64,000 nucleotides of DNA from JAIEPW01 sp964471915. GTDB taxonomy: Bacteria; Acidobacteriota; Terriglobia; Bryobacterales; Bryobacteraceae. The stretch spans positions 1 through 64,000 of the forward strand of contig CAYYID010000026.1 of assembly GCA_964471915.1 (NCBI GenBank), given 5' to 3'. Positions within the stretch are counted from its first letter, which is position 1. Each line of letters opens with the position of its first letter. Positions 1-9,500 of the stretch are shown piece by piece. A model generated the notes under the pieces. The model had not been told where the DNA came from. It worked only from the letters and a program-made list of their open reading frames with translations, and ran no database searches. The position numbers and the translations under genes are program-made.

Positions 1-382
1 AACTGCTCCACCGCTACGGCGTCGCCATCAGCCGCAGCTACCTCCGCCACCTCCGGGAACTCCAGCGCCTCCGCCCCGCCGCCTTCGGAATGGAGGCGCC
101 CTCCCGCAACTTGCCGCTCGCTGACACTCGCGGCCCTGTGAACCCCGGTGCAAACCTCGGAACCCGGAGCGCCAGCGACGGGCAAAGCCCCGCAGAGCAA
201 GAACTTGCACCAAAATTTCCAAACGAACTCCCCCGCTCGCCGAGTTCCGCGAGCCCGAACGGGATTCCATCTTGAACCACCACGAATGGCCCGAACTCAA
301 GAACCTCTTGTTCACCGCCCTCGCCCCCCACCCCGAAGCTACCCGCTCCCTGCTCGCCAAACTCGAGGAACTTCCCAAGTGA
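1..382 (+). pseudogene. 3' end of an unrecognised gene, apparently frameshifted
   Basis: The window opens inside a plus-strand frame (codons from base 3) with a basic, Arg/Leu-rich stretch (residues LLHRYGVAISRSYLRHLREL) and a stop at 273-275. A second frame shifted by one base then reads cleanly (EFREPERDSILNHHEWPELK...) to a stop at 380-382. If one C is added to the run of five C at 230-234, the two frames join into one uninterrupted protein end (ELPPLAEFREPE...). That makes a single broken gene more likely than two genes. I do not recognise the family. The alternative is a gene ending at 275 plus a 36-residue gene starting at TTG 272 with a TTGA overlap. The gene start lies outside the window. 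Confidence 0.4.
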
Positions 383-422
383 ACCGTGGATCCCCTCACA
401 GCGCCGGTCACGCCGGAACGGC

Positions 423-1808
423 CTATGCCCCGGCGAAAGCCTCCCAGGCCAAGTCCACGTCGGCTTCCGTCGTCGCAACATTGCCCAGCGCCAGCCGGAT
501 CACATACCGGTCCCGGTATTGCGTGCCCGACACGAAGATCTTGCCGCTCGCGTTTACCCGCTCCACAAGCTGCCGGTTCTCCTCATCGGATCCCCGCTTG
601 CGGAAGCACACCAGCGAGAATCGGGGCTCGCCGATCAGCTCGAAATCCGGATGCGCCCGGACGCGTCCGGCGAACTTCGCGGCCCAGCGCAAATGATCCC
701 GCAGGATCGCCCGGAGCCCCTCGCGGCCAAACGCTCGCAGGACGAACCACAGCTTCAGGCTGCGGAACCGCCGTCCCAATGCGAGCCCGTACTCCGAGTA
801 ATTCAGCGCCTGGTCCGGCTCCGGCGTGCGCAGGTAGGCGGGCGTATCGACGGCGAACGCCTGCTTGAGCATCTCTGGACGCCGCGTGAAGAGCACGCTG
901 GCGTCGATCGGCGTAAACAGCCACTTGTGCGGGTTGACGATGATCGAGTCCGCCAGTTCCCAGCCGGCAAACAGGGGCCGCATCTCGTCGAGCAGCGCGC
1001 ACGGGCCGGCGTACGCGGCATCCACGTGCAGCCAGACACCTGCGCGGCGCGCCACGGCCGCGATCGCCGGCACCGGATCCACGCTAGTGAACGACGTGGT
1101 TCCGATCGTTGCCGCGATGGCGAAGGGCCGCAGGCCCGCCGCGCGATCCCGCGCGATCGCGGCTTCCAGCGCCCCGGCGTCCATGGCGAAGCTCGCGTCC
1201 GCCGGAATCTTCCTCACGAAGTCGCTGCCGATGCCGAGCGTCACCGCGGCCTTCTCGATCGAGTTGTGCGCGTGCTCGGAGACATACAGCACCAGTCCGG
1301 GCGGCACGCCGCGCCGCCGCGTGTCCGGAGCGGCCTGCTCCCGCGCCGCGGCCAGCGCGTGCATCACCCCCACCGACGCCGTGTCGTGGATCATGCCGAA
1401 GAACTCTCCAGGCAGGCCCAGCCAGTCCCGCAACCACCCGAGCGCCACCTGCTCCAGCTCCGTAGCCGCCGGCGAACTGCGCCACAACATCCCGTTGACG
1501 TTCAGCGCCGCCGCCAGCATTTCGCCCAGAATCCCCGGCCCCGAAGCCGACACCGAAAAGTACGCGAAGAAGCGCGGGTGGTTCCAGTGCGTGTTGGCGG
1601 GAACGACATGGCGGATGAAATCCTCGAGGATCCGCTCGTATGGCTCGCCGTGCTCGGGACCCGCCGCGGGGAGTTGCTTCACGAGATCGCCGGGCTGCAT
1701 CCGCGGAAATACCCGGTAGCCGCGGATGTCGGTCAGGTAATCAGCCATCCAGTCGGCGGTTTCGTGCGCGGCCCGGCGAAATTCCTCGGGCGTCATCGGT
1801 TGGGACAT
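423..1808 (-). CDS. PLP-dependent group II amino-acid decarboxylase (aromatic-L-amino-acid decarboxylase-like)
   Basis: A 461-residue cytoplasmic enzyme of the group II pyridoxal-phosphate decarboxylase family (DOPA, tryptophan and phenylalanine decarboxylases). The family removes CO2 from an aromatic amino acid to give the amine. Visible hallmarks are the PLP lysine K295 in the motif NPHKW, the cofactor-binding aspartate D263 in HVDAAYAG, and H180 in SEHAHNS, where the family stacks a histidine on the PLP ring. The N-terminal region with NHPRFFAYF is also typical. I start at the ATG at 1806-1808 (MSQPMTPEEF); the longer reading adds 13 residues that overlap the upstream gene. Length is normal for the family. 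The substrate cannot be read from the sequence. The VWA gene lies 23 bp upstream on the same strand, with no clear functional link. Confidence 0.88.
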   Translation of the reverse strand: MSQPMTPEEFRRAAHETADWMADYLTDIRGYRVFPRMQPGDLVKQLPAAGPEHGEPYERILEDFIRHVVPANTHWNHPRFFAYFSVSASGPGILGEMLAAALNVNGMLWRSSPAATELEQVALGWLRDWLGLPGEFFGMIHDTASVGVMHALAAAREQAAPDTRRRGVPPGLVLYVSEHAHNSIEKAAVTLGIGSDFVRKIPADASFAMDAGALEAAIARDRAAGLRPFAIAATIGTTSFTSVDPVPAIAAVARRAGVWLHVDAAYAGPCALLDEMRPLFAGWELADSIIVNPHKWLFTPIDASVLFTRRPEMLKQAFAVDTPAYLRTPEPDQALNYSEYGLALGRRFRSLKLWFVLRAFGREGLRAILRDHLRWAAKFAGRVRAHPDFELIGEPRFSLVCFRKRGSDEENRQLVERVNASGKIFVSGTQYRDRYVIRLALGNVATTEADVDLAWEAFAGA

Positions 1809-1831
1809 GTACGCGATTGTACCCGCCGGCT

Positions 1832-2731
1832 TCAGCGCTTCGCCCAATACCGCGGGCGCGCCCGCACCAGCAGCCCCGGCCGGTTCACCGTCACTTCCAG
1901 CTTGCGGAACTCGGAGACGCGCACCGGTGTGTCGGAAACGAACCCGAGGCTATACTGCGTGCGCAATTCCTGCTCGATGCGCGCAAAGATCGCGTCAATG
2001 GACTCGCGCTTGGAGACCGCGAAGCTCACCGCTCCGGTCTCCCGCGCCATCCGCTCCAACACGCCCGCGCCGGAGCGTCCGCTGTCGCCCGTGAACAGGA
2101 TCGTGTACACCAGCGTCTCCGCGCGCACCGCGGCCTCGATCGCCGAGGCCAGCGTCTCGTTCGAGCCGAAATCCACGCCGTCGGACAGCACGATTACCGC
2201 CTTGCGGTCCGCGCGCCCCGCCAGCACGTCGCGCGCCGCGCTGGCCACCGCGTCATACAGCGCCGTGCCGTTGCCCCGCCCCGAGCGCAACTCGGTCAGG
2301 GACGGCGTGTCGATGAACGCCAGCGCTTCGGCCAGATCCTTCACCGAGCCGGTCAACGGCTGCCGCACCCGGACATTCTCGTCGAACTGCATCAGAAACA
2401 CCTGGTCTTTGTTCGGGCGCAGCACCTGGTCCAGAAAGCGCAGGCTGGCGCCGCGCTCCGCCGCCAGCACGCGCTGCTGGCTGAAGCTGGTGTCGATCAG
2501 CAGGCCGAGCGTCAGCGGCAGGTCCGTTTCGCGATTGAAGTACCGTAGCTGCTGGGGCCGCCCGTTCTCCAGGATCCCGAAATCCTCCTGGGCGAGCCCG
2601 CTGGTGATCTCGCCGTTGCGCGCCCGCACCGACGCGAGGATGTTCACCACCTTAACCGTCGTGGAGAAGACCGGCGGATCCTGCGCGCGCGCCGCCAGCG
2701 GCAGCAGGTGGAGGAAGGTGCGGCGATCCAC
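1832..2731 (-). CDS. VWFA-related exported protein (TIGR03436-like)
   Basis: A 299-residue protein with a short N-terminal signal-like segment (MDRRTFLHLLPLAARAQ) and a von Willebrand factor A domain. The metal-ion-dependent adhesion site is visible as D80-T-S82-F-S84. Before it lies a typical lead-in in which a partner domain (EDFGILENGRPQQL) meets the VWA fold. This arrangement matches the VWFA-related acidobacterial family TIGR03436, which is common in this lineage and has no assigned substrate. The protein is probably periplasmic or surface-exposed and may bind a protein ligand through the metal. It lies upstream of the decarboxylase on the same strand and diverges from the PEP-CTERM gene across 149 bp. 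Confidence 0.85.
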   Translation of the reverse strand: MDRRTFLHLLPLAARAQDPPVFSTTVKVVNILASVRARNGEITSGLAQEDFGILENGRPQQLRYFNRETDLPLTLGLLIDTSFSQQRVLAAERGASLRFLDQVLRPNKDQVFLMQFDENVRVRQPLTGSVKDLAEALAFIDTPSLTELRSGRGNGTALYDAVASAARDVLAGRADRKAVIVLSDGVDFGSNETLASAIEAAVRAETLVYTILFTGDSGRSGAGVLERMARETGAVSFAVSKRESIDAIFARIEQELRTQYSLGFVSDTPVRVSEFRKLEVTVNRPGLLVRARPRYWAKR

Positions 2732-2880
2732 TGGAGCCAGAATAGCAGCCGTCTTGCCTCAGCCTTCGGGACCTGGGTCGGGCGGGTTCTGGTACCCCTG
2801 CGGTGCGTACTCCGCAGAGAATCCCGGGAAGACCGGGGTTTCACTTATTCCCTGGGAGCTAGGCCTGACCGAGACTGGAG

Positions 2881-3564
2881 ATGATGAGAGCGGCAATCCT
2901 GTTCGCGCTGTTCCTGGCGGCTCCGGCCGGCGCAGCTCCCATTGTCACGGTCCTTTCGACCACGGACTTGAACACCGCCCTGGGCTATCTCGACACCCAG
3001 GTGTTCTCGAGCCGGATCCGCTGGGACTCGGCGAGCACCGCGAACTGGAAACTGTGGCTTTCGTCAGGCACCACCGGCGGCAGCGGCATCACCTGGAACA
3101 CGAACGGACCGCAAACGTTCACGTTTTCTTACGTCAGCGGGGTCGCAACCACTACCGTGGTGGACGGCGGCTCGACCTTCAGCATCACTTCGAGCTTCAC
3201 GGGAACCGGAAACGCGATCCTGATCGGCGTGCGGGCGAACGGCAATTCGAGCATCAATGCCTCCAACCTGATCATCGACGGAACGGCGATCAGCCCTTCC
3301 AGCCTCGGCCTGGCCAACACGGGCGGCCGGAGCTTCCTCCTGGTGACGAACCTTGGCGGCAACTTCAACCTCTCGGGACTGCTGGCCATGGCGAGCAGCA
3401 GCGGCGGCAGCGGCGGCGAGATTCCGGCGCTGCAAATCTGGGTGGGCAGTTCGACCCTTTCGGACCCTCTGGCGAGCCCCGAGCCGGCTCCGATGTTATT
3501 GGCAGGATTTGGCTTAGTGGCTCTAGCGACGCTGCGGCGCCGGGCCGCGGCTAAGGCATCGTGA
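2881..3564 (+). CDS. PEP-CTERM sorting-domain protein
   Basis: A secreted protein of about 227 residues. It has an N-terminal signal peptide (hydrophobic ILFALFLAAPAGAA), a low-complexity body rich in Ser, Thr, Gly and Asn, and a C-terminal PEP-CTERM tail. The tail shows the order expected for exosortase substrates: a Pro-Glu-Pro motif (SPEPAP), one hydrophobic helix (MLLAGFGLVALATL) and a basic end (RRRAAAKAS). Such proteins are processed by an exosortase and are linked to extracellular polysaccharide; no exosortase gene lies in this window. The body has no recognised domain. Two ATG codons are in tandem (2881 and 2884); GGAG lies directly before them, so the second is the better spaced. The 3' end overlaps the convergent lipoprotein gene by 14 bp. 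Confidence 0.82.
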   Translation: MMRAAILFALFLAAPAGAAPIVTVLSTTDLNTALGYLDTQVFSSRIRWDSASTANWKLWLSSGTTGGSGITWNTNGPQTFTFSYVSGVATTTVVDGGSTFSITSSFTGTGNAILIGVRANGNSSINASNLIIDGTAISPSSLGLANTGGRSFLLVTNLGGNFNLSGLLAMASSSGGSGGEIPALQIWVGSSTLSDPLASPEPAPMLLAGFGLVALATLRRRAAAKAS

Positions 3565-4507
3565 CTTCGGCGACCAGGGTCCGCGGGCTTTCGTTGCCCA
3601 ACTGATCCACCGACGAAACCTGGTAGCGATAGCGCTTGCCGGATTCGACGGCGCGGTCCACATAGGATGGCGTGTCGATCTCGGCCAATTGCTGCAGCGC
3701 GCCGTCGCCCAGGGCGCGGTAGACGCGGTAAGCCTTGAAGTCGGATTCCGTGTTGCGCTCCCAAGCCAGGTCGATCCCGGCAGGCCCCGCCACGGTGGTA
3801 AGCCCGGCGGGAGCGGCCGGCGGAAAGACGTCCACCGGCGTGACCACGGCGCGATCCGTCGTCTCGCTTTGCGCCTTGTCGCCGAGCGCCTGGACCTGAT
3901 AGCCGTAGCGGATGCCGTAGATGCTGGTGTTGTCGAGGAACTCCCGGGCCTCGACCTCGGCCAGCGCGGCGGGAGCGGCGTCCTCGGTGGCCCGCAGCAC
4001 GCGGTATTTGCCGGCGGCGCCGGTCCAGGTTAGTTTCACTCCCTCGGGGTGGTTCTCGGCGCGGAGCCCGGCGGGCCTGGCGAGCGGCGCTTCAACGGGC
4101 AGGAACAGGAGGTTCGAGTTCGGCGATACCCGCCCCTTCGGTCCGAACGTGCGGGCGACAATCAGGATCTCCTTGCCGATCCACTCCTTCGCGACCGGGA
4201 TGGACTGACTGACAGCGCCGGGCTGGTCCACGGGCAGCGGCAGCACCTGCGCCGTGCCCATCCAGTCGTTGACATTGGTGCCCGCCGGCCACAGGCCGAT
4301 GCGCAGTTCCGCCCCGCGGAGGCGTTCGATCGCCAGCGATTCGGTGGTGAGCGCCGGGGCCGTGAACTCGACGATCAGGTTCTCTCCGTACTCGAGGACC
4401 CGGAGGTCCGCGACGGCCACCGGGATGTTAAGAGCCGGCGGCTGGGGGTCGCCGACGTAGCCACAGCCGGTAAGCAGGACAGCCAAAAGGAAGACGGGAT
4501 AGCGCAT
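3551..4507 (-). CDS. Lipoprotein with fibronectin type III-like domains
   Basis: A 318-residue predicted lipoprotein. The N-terminus has a signal peptide ending in a lipobox (LLTG then Cys). Two or three Ig-like beta-sandwich domains follow, with fibronectin type III features such as PAGLRAENHPEGVKLTW, YRVLRATED and GIDLAWERNTESDFKAYRVYR. It probably sits in the inner or outer membrane facing the periplasm; no enzymatic motif is seen. The ATG at 4505-4507 overlaps the hslU stop by one base (TGATG). A GTG three bases upstream gives a GTGA overlap instead. Either way translation should be coupled to hslU, although no link between HslVU proteolysis and such a lipoprotein is known to me. Confidence 0.78.
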   Translation of the reverse strand: MRYPVFLLAVLLTGCGYVGDPQPPALNIPVAVADLRVLEYGENLIVEFTAPALTTESLAIERLRGAELRIGLWPAGTNVNDWMGTAQVLPLPVDQPGAVSQSIPVAKEWIGKEILIVARTFGPKGRVSPNSNLLFLPVEAPLARPAGLRAENHPEGVKLTWTGAAGKYRVLRATEDAAPAALAEVEAREFLDNTSIYGIRYGYQVQALGDKAQSETTDRAVVTPVDVFPPAAPAGLTTVAGPAGIDLAWERNTESDFKAYRVYRALGDGALQQLAEIDTPSYVDRAVESGKRYRYQVSSVDQLGNESPRTLVAEVTMP

Positions 4508-5862
4508 CACAGGATGTACTTGCTGAGGTCCTGGTCTTTGACAATGTCGGCAAGCTGCTTGCGGACGTAGACCGCGTCGATCTTCACCTGCTTCTTCTTG
4601 AGGTCCGGGCCGTCGAAGGAGATCTCCTCGAGCAGCTTCTCGAGGATGGTGTGCAGGCGCCGCGCGCCGATATTCTCGGCGGATTCGTTGACCCGCGCCG
4701 CGTAGGAGGAGACTTCCTTCAGCGCGTCCTCGGTGAAGGTGAGCTTGATGCCCTCGGTTTCGAGCAGCGCCTGGTATTGCTTGATCAGGGCGTGCTTGGG
4801 CTCCTTGAGAATGCGGATGAAATCCTCTTCGGTGAGCGACTTCAGCTCCACGCGGATGGGGAACCGGCCCTGCAGCTCAGGGATCAGGTCGCTAGGTTTC
4901 GAAACGTGGAACGCGCCCGCGGCGATAAACAGGATGTGGTCCGTGCGGACGAAGCCGTAACGCGTATTGACCGTGGTGCCTTCGACGATCGGCAGGATGT
5001 CGCGCTGCACGCCTTCGCGCGAAACGTCGGGGCCGTGGCCGCTTTCGCGCCCGGCGATCTTGTCCACTTCGTCCAGGAAGATGATGCCCGAGCGCTCGCA
5101 GCGCTCCAGCGCGATGCGGGTGACCTGATCCATGTCGATGAGCTTCTGCTCCTCTTCCTGGATGAGGTACTCGATGGCCTCGCCGACGCGCATCTTGCGT
5201 TTCTTCGTGCGGTTGCCGAAGAGGTTGCCGAGCATGTCCTTGACGTTCATGTCCATCTCTTCGAAGCCGGGGCCGGCGTTGATTTCGAAGGTGGGGCCTT
5301 TTTCACGGACGTCGATTTCGACCACGCGGTCGTCGAGCTTGCCGTCGCGGAGCTTCTCGCGCAGCTTCTCGCGGGTCTTCTCGATGGTTTCGCTCTCGCC
5401 GGGCTGGGGCGGCATGAGGAGGTCCAGCATGCGATCCTCGGCGTTGCGCTCGGCGCGGTCGGCCACCTCGTCCAGCCGCTCCTCGCGGATCATGTCGATG
5501 GCGATTTCGACCAGGTCCCGGATCATGCTTTCGACATCGCGGCCGACGTAGCCGACCTCGGTGAACTTGGAGGCTTCGACCTTAAGGAACGGCGAGTTCG
5601 AGAGCTTGGCGAGGCGCCGGGCGAGTTCGGTTTTGCCGACGCCCGTGGGGCCGATCATGAGGATGTTCTTCGGCATCACGTCGTCGGCCATCTCGGGATC
5701 GAGCTTCTGGCGGCGGATGCGGTTGCGAAGCGCGACGGCGATGGCGCGCTTGGCCTCGGGCTGGCCGATGACGTACTTGTCGAGTTCGCGGACGATTTCG
5801 CGCGGCGTCAGTTCGTCGAGCAGGACCTCGTCGTCGGCCTGGGCGGGCAGGTAGATCACCAT
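4507..5862 (-). CDS. hslU: HslU, ATPase and unfoldase subunit of the HslVU protease
   Basis: This 451-residue AAA+ ATPase unfolds substrates and feeds them to HslV in the cytoplasm. The Walker A motif is GPTGVGKT at residues 71-78, and Walker B is in IIFLDEVDKIA near residue 265. The sensor and arginine-finger region reads ELQGRFPIRVEL. The charged, variable I domain lies between them. The C-terminus ends in SKYIL, matching the conserved tail that docks into HslV. Length matches the family (about 440-450). hslU starts 3 bp after the hslV stop, so the pair is one transcription unit, and the FN3 lipoprotein gene overlaps its end. Confidence 0.97.
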   Translation of the reverse strand: MVIYLPAQADDEVLLDELTPREIVRELDKYVIGQPEAKRAIAVALRNRIRRQKLDPEMADDVMPKNILMIGPTGVGKTELARRLAKLSNSPFLKVEASKFTEVGYVGRDVESMIRDLVEIAIDMIREERLDEVADRAERNAEDRMLDLLMPPQPGESETIEKTREKLREKLRDGKLDDRVVEIDVREKGPTFEINAGPGFEEMDMNVKDMLGNLFGNRTKKRKMRVGEAIEYLIQEEEQKLIDMDQVTRIALERCERSGIIFLDEVDKIAGRESGHGPDVSREGVQRDILPIVEGTTVNTRYGFVRTDHILFIAAGAFHVSKPSDLIPELQGRFPIRVELKSLTEEDFIRILKEPKHALIKQYQALLETEGIKLTFTEDALKEVSSYAARVNESAENIGARRLHTILEKLLEEISFDGPDLKKKQVKIDAVYVRKQLADIVKDQDLSKYIL

Positions 5863-5865
5863 GGC

Positions 5866-6405
5866 TTATCCGAGCTCCTCGTAAATCACGTTGAGGTTGG
5901 TGTAGATGCAGGTGTCGCCGGCGATCTTCATCGACTTTTCGGCGATTTCGCGCGCGCCGAGCTTGGTGTTCTCGAAGAGCGCGACGGCGGCGGCCTTGGC
6001 GAAGGGACCGCCGGAGCCGATGGCGGCGATCTGGTCGTCCGGCTCGATGACGTCGCCGGTGCCCGAGACGAGGAAGGTGCTCTTGTCGTCGGCCACCAGC
6101 AACAGGGCTTCCAGGTGGCGCAGCATGCGGTCCGTGCGCCACTCCTTGGCGAGTTCGACGACCGAGCGGGCCAGGTTGCCGTTGTGCTGCTCGAGCTTCG
6201 TTTCGAAGCGGCCAAAGAGCGCGAAGGCGTCGGCGGTGGAGCCGGCGAACCCCGCGAGGATCTTGTTGTTATAGAGGCGGCGGAGCTTTTTGGCGTTGGC
6301 CTTCCAGACTTCGCTGCCCATGGTGACCTGGCCGTCGGCGGCCATGACGACCTTGCCATCCCGCCGGACGGCGAGGACGGTAGTCGAGCGGATGCGTGGC
6401 TTCAT
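5866..6405 (-). CDS. hslV: HslV, peptidase subunit of the HslVU protease
   Basis: This 179-residue proteasome-like threonine peptidase forms the proteolytic core of HslVU. After a short propeptide (MKPRIRS) the expected N-terminal nucleophile is T8 in TTVLAVRRDGKVVMAADGQ, a close match to the mature HslV N-terminus. The Gly-rich segment GSGGPFAKAAAVAL and the C-terminal TNLNVIYEELG are also typical. Length is normal. It is the first gene of an hslV-hslU-lipoprotein unit. The 101 bp upstream separate it from the NHL-repeat gene and should hold its promoter; I could not pick a convincing one. Confidence 0.96.
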   Translation of the reverse strand: MKPRIRSTTVLAVRRDGKVVMAADGQVTMGSEVWKANAKKLRRLYNNKILAGFAGSTADAFALFGRFETKLEQHNGNLARSVVELAKEWRTDRMLRHLEALLLVADDKSTFLVSGTGDVIEPDDQIAAIGSGGPFAKAAAVALFENTKLGAREIAEKSMKIAGDTCIYTNLNVIYEELG

Positions 6406-6460
6406 GAGGCTGATCTTTTAGTTTGGCATAGACGCGGGCGCGGGCTCGGGTTAAAGCTTC

Positions 6461-6482
6461 GCCCGCCCCAACCGGGGCGGGC
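6461..6482 (-). terminator. Perfect GC-rich hairpin downstream of the NHL-repeat gene
   Basis: Two perfectly complementary 9-base arms (GCCCGCCCC at 6461-6469 and GGGGCGGGC at 6474-6482) flank a 4-base loop. The hairpin lies 24 bp past the stop of the minus-strand NHL gene. Only a weak T-rich stretch follows on that strand, so it may stop or stabilise the transcript without being a canonical intrinsic terminator. Confidence 0.45.
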
Positions 6483-6506
6483 TGGCTCTCAAGAGATCTG
6501 CGCGAT

Positions 6507-9500
6507 CTACTGAACCGAAATCGTCGTCTGCAACCGGATTGGAGGACTCCCCGGCCCGTCGTTGCTCGGGATGTCGTAAAGCAACAGCAGGACCGTGATG
6601 TTCGCTCCGGGCGGAACCAAGTTATCGACCAGCACGTTCACCTGCCACAGGCCAACGAATCCCGGCGCCAGCCCGGTGTACTGGACTCGCGCGTCGAAAC
6701 CGTTAACGAAGGCCTTGAGGAACCCGGCGTTCTCCGGGATCGGCACCGCGCCGGGCGCGGGCAGGCCGTCTTCGGGATATCCCGAAGTCAAGCCCGACTG
6801 GCCCACACCGGCGCCGGTGCCGAAGAGCTGGATCACCTGGCCGCGCGGCAACCGGTTCAAAGGCGAATTGACCGTGTTGTCCTGATTCAACGCCGCCAAT
6901 TGCCCGCTGCCGGTCTGGCTGGCCGTGAAGAGCGCGGGGGAAGCGCGGTCCATCGGAATCTGGCCCACGGCGATGATCTGCCCGTTCGAGCGCAGAATCT
7001 GGACCTCGGCGTTGCCGCTGGTCCGGGTGCCGCGCGGCACCTGGAAGTCGATGCGGCCCGGCACCAATTGGAAGATGGGCGCGGACACTCCGTCGACGGT
7101 CACCTGATAGTCACCGAGCGTCTTCGGCCAGGGAGTCGCCTGGATGGGCCGTGTCGGCGTGTCGAGCGTTCGTCCAAGCCGGTACAGGTAGGCAAGCTGT
7201 CCCGGGGCCAGCCGGGTGGACGAGAAACTCGCCGCGTTCTGGAACGTCAGCGACGCATAGTAGAACGAAGTGCGGTTCACTGCCTCCGCGATGATCGGGT
7301 TCTCGTTGTCGTCCAGCACCAGGCTCAGCGGCGCTGGCACCGACAGCCGCGAAAGCACCAGATCCGGATTCAGGATCAGCCGCGTGAACTCCGGGAACCG
7401 CCGGACCTCCTGGCCGCCCGTGCTCGCCACCCAGATTTCGCCCGAAACCCGGCTGACCGTGATCCCTTGCGGGCTCTGGAACCCGGTGAGCGTCACGGCC
7501 GGCGCCGGGTCGGAGCCCGCCGCGGGGGCGCGCGTATAAACATGCACCCGGTTGTTGCCCGTGTCGCACACGTACAGCCGGTCGTCGGTGTCCGAAGCGA
7601 TCGCGCGCGGCGAGTTCATCCGCGTCGCCGTGTTGCCGGGGGTCACCGTGACGAAATCCGGCTGCCCGAAGACCTTGTTCGCCTCCTGGCCGTTCCGGAA
7701 GTCGCCGCCCGCCGGCCGCTGGAAGAACAGCACGCGGTTGAACGTCGCGTCCGACACTGCCACGCTGCCGTCGAAGAACACCGCGATCCCCAACGGGCTG
7801 CGCATCGTCTGCGAGCTCGCGTCGGTGATCTTCGAGGTGAAGTTCAACTGGCCCAGCACCAGGTTGGCGCGCTGCACCGTCTGCGTGAACGGCGAAGCGA
7901 AGCGGAGCACGCGGCTGTTGCCGGTGTCGGCCACCCACAGGTCGCCGTTGTCGTCCACGGCCACGCCGTTGGGATTGATGAGGCCCGTATCGTTGAGCTG
8001 GTTGGGATCGCCCACCGGCGAGTTGGTGACCGAGCGGAAGAAGTCCGTCTGGCCGATCACGATGTCGGCCCGGTCGCCCGGCCGAACGTTACGGGCATCC
8101 CGGAAGCCGAGAATGCGATTGTTCAAGCCGTCCGAGATGTATAAGCGCGGCGGATCGGACTTGCGGTCGATGGCGACGCCGGAAGTGGCTACGTTGCCCG
8201 CCGAAAAGAACACCTCGCGGCCCTCGATCAGGTTCACCGCGAACTGGTTGAACTCCTGCTGGCCCACCAGCTTGCTGGCGCCGCCGAAGGTGTCGCCCGC
8301 CACCGGCAAGGCCAGCACGCGGTGGTTGCCGGAATCGGCGACGTACACCTCGTTACCGGACGCAGCCGCCGCCACTGGGTTCGAGAAGGACCCCGAGGTC
8401 GGCTCGAACAGGCTGCGATTCGGCCGTCCCGAGAGGAAGTCGATCTGCCCGTAGACCGTCTGCATGACGGGCGACGGCACGGCGGCGGTCTCGGCCGGCC
8501 ACTGCGCCGGGGGCGCGTAGCGCACCAGCCGGTGGTTCGGCGTGTCGCACACCCACAGGCTGTTGTTGACGATGAACAGACCCTCCGGCGGCACGAACGC
8601 GGTGGCCTGCTGGTTCACCGGCGCGCCCAGCGCGATGTTGTTCGGATAGCTCGGCGCCGGCTGGTCCGGCTGCCGCACCAGCACGCCCAGGATCCGCGCC
8701 GCGTTCATCCCGTTGGTGAACGGCGGCGAGAAGAACAGCACCCGCGAAAAGGCGTCCGAAACATAGACGTTGCCATTGCCGTCGATCGCGATGCCGCCCG
8801 GAATCACCAGACCGTTGCGCGCCAGCTGCCCGTTTGGCTGCTGCTGGGTGGACTGCGCCGCCACGCGCGACACGAAATCCGTCTGGCCCAGCACCCGGTC
8901 CGCCGCCGGTTCGGCGGTGTTCGCCGCCAGTTGCGCCGCCGGGAACCGCAGCACCCGGTTGTTGCCCGCGTCCACCACCCACAGGTTGCCCTGGGCGTCG
9001 AACGCCATGGCCACCACGTAGAGCGCCCCCTGCGTGGAGAAGAACAGCGTCTTTTCCGACGGGGTGGGCAGCCCTTGGTTCGCGAACGTTCCCGTGGACA
9101 CATTGCGCTGGCCGATTACCAAATCCACCGGCTGCAGTGTTCCGGGCTGGTCGAACGGCCTCGGATAGCGGAGGATCCGGTTGTTGCCCGCATCAGCGAC
9201 ATAGAGATTGCCCTGCCGGTCCACCGCCACGGCGGTAGGCACCGCAAGCCCGGACTGCAGGCCGCCCGTGCCCGAACCCGGTCCCTGCCCCAGCGTCGAT
9301 ACGAAGTCCCGCTGCCCGAGCACCCGGTCGGCGCGGTCCCCGCGAGTCAGCCCCGCCGTGTTGCGCCACGCGAGGACGCGATTGTTCCCCGTGTCGGCGA
9401 CATACAGGATCGGCGGCGTCACCGTAGTGTCCACCGCGACGGACTGCGGCCCATTCAGCTCCCGCCCTTCCACCAGGTTCGGCGCCGCCGACACCAGCGG

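Noticed and set aside
2820..2843. CCCGG/CCGGG hairpin between the VWA and PEP-CTERM genes
   Set aside because: It lies between divergent genes, so it cannot be a terminator for either, and it has no matching operator partner.
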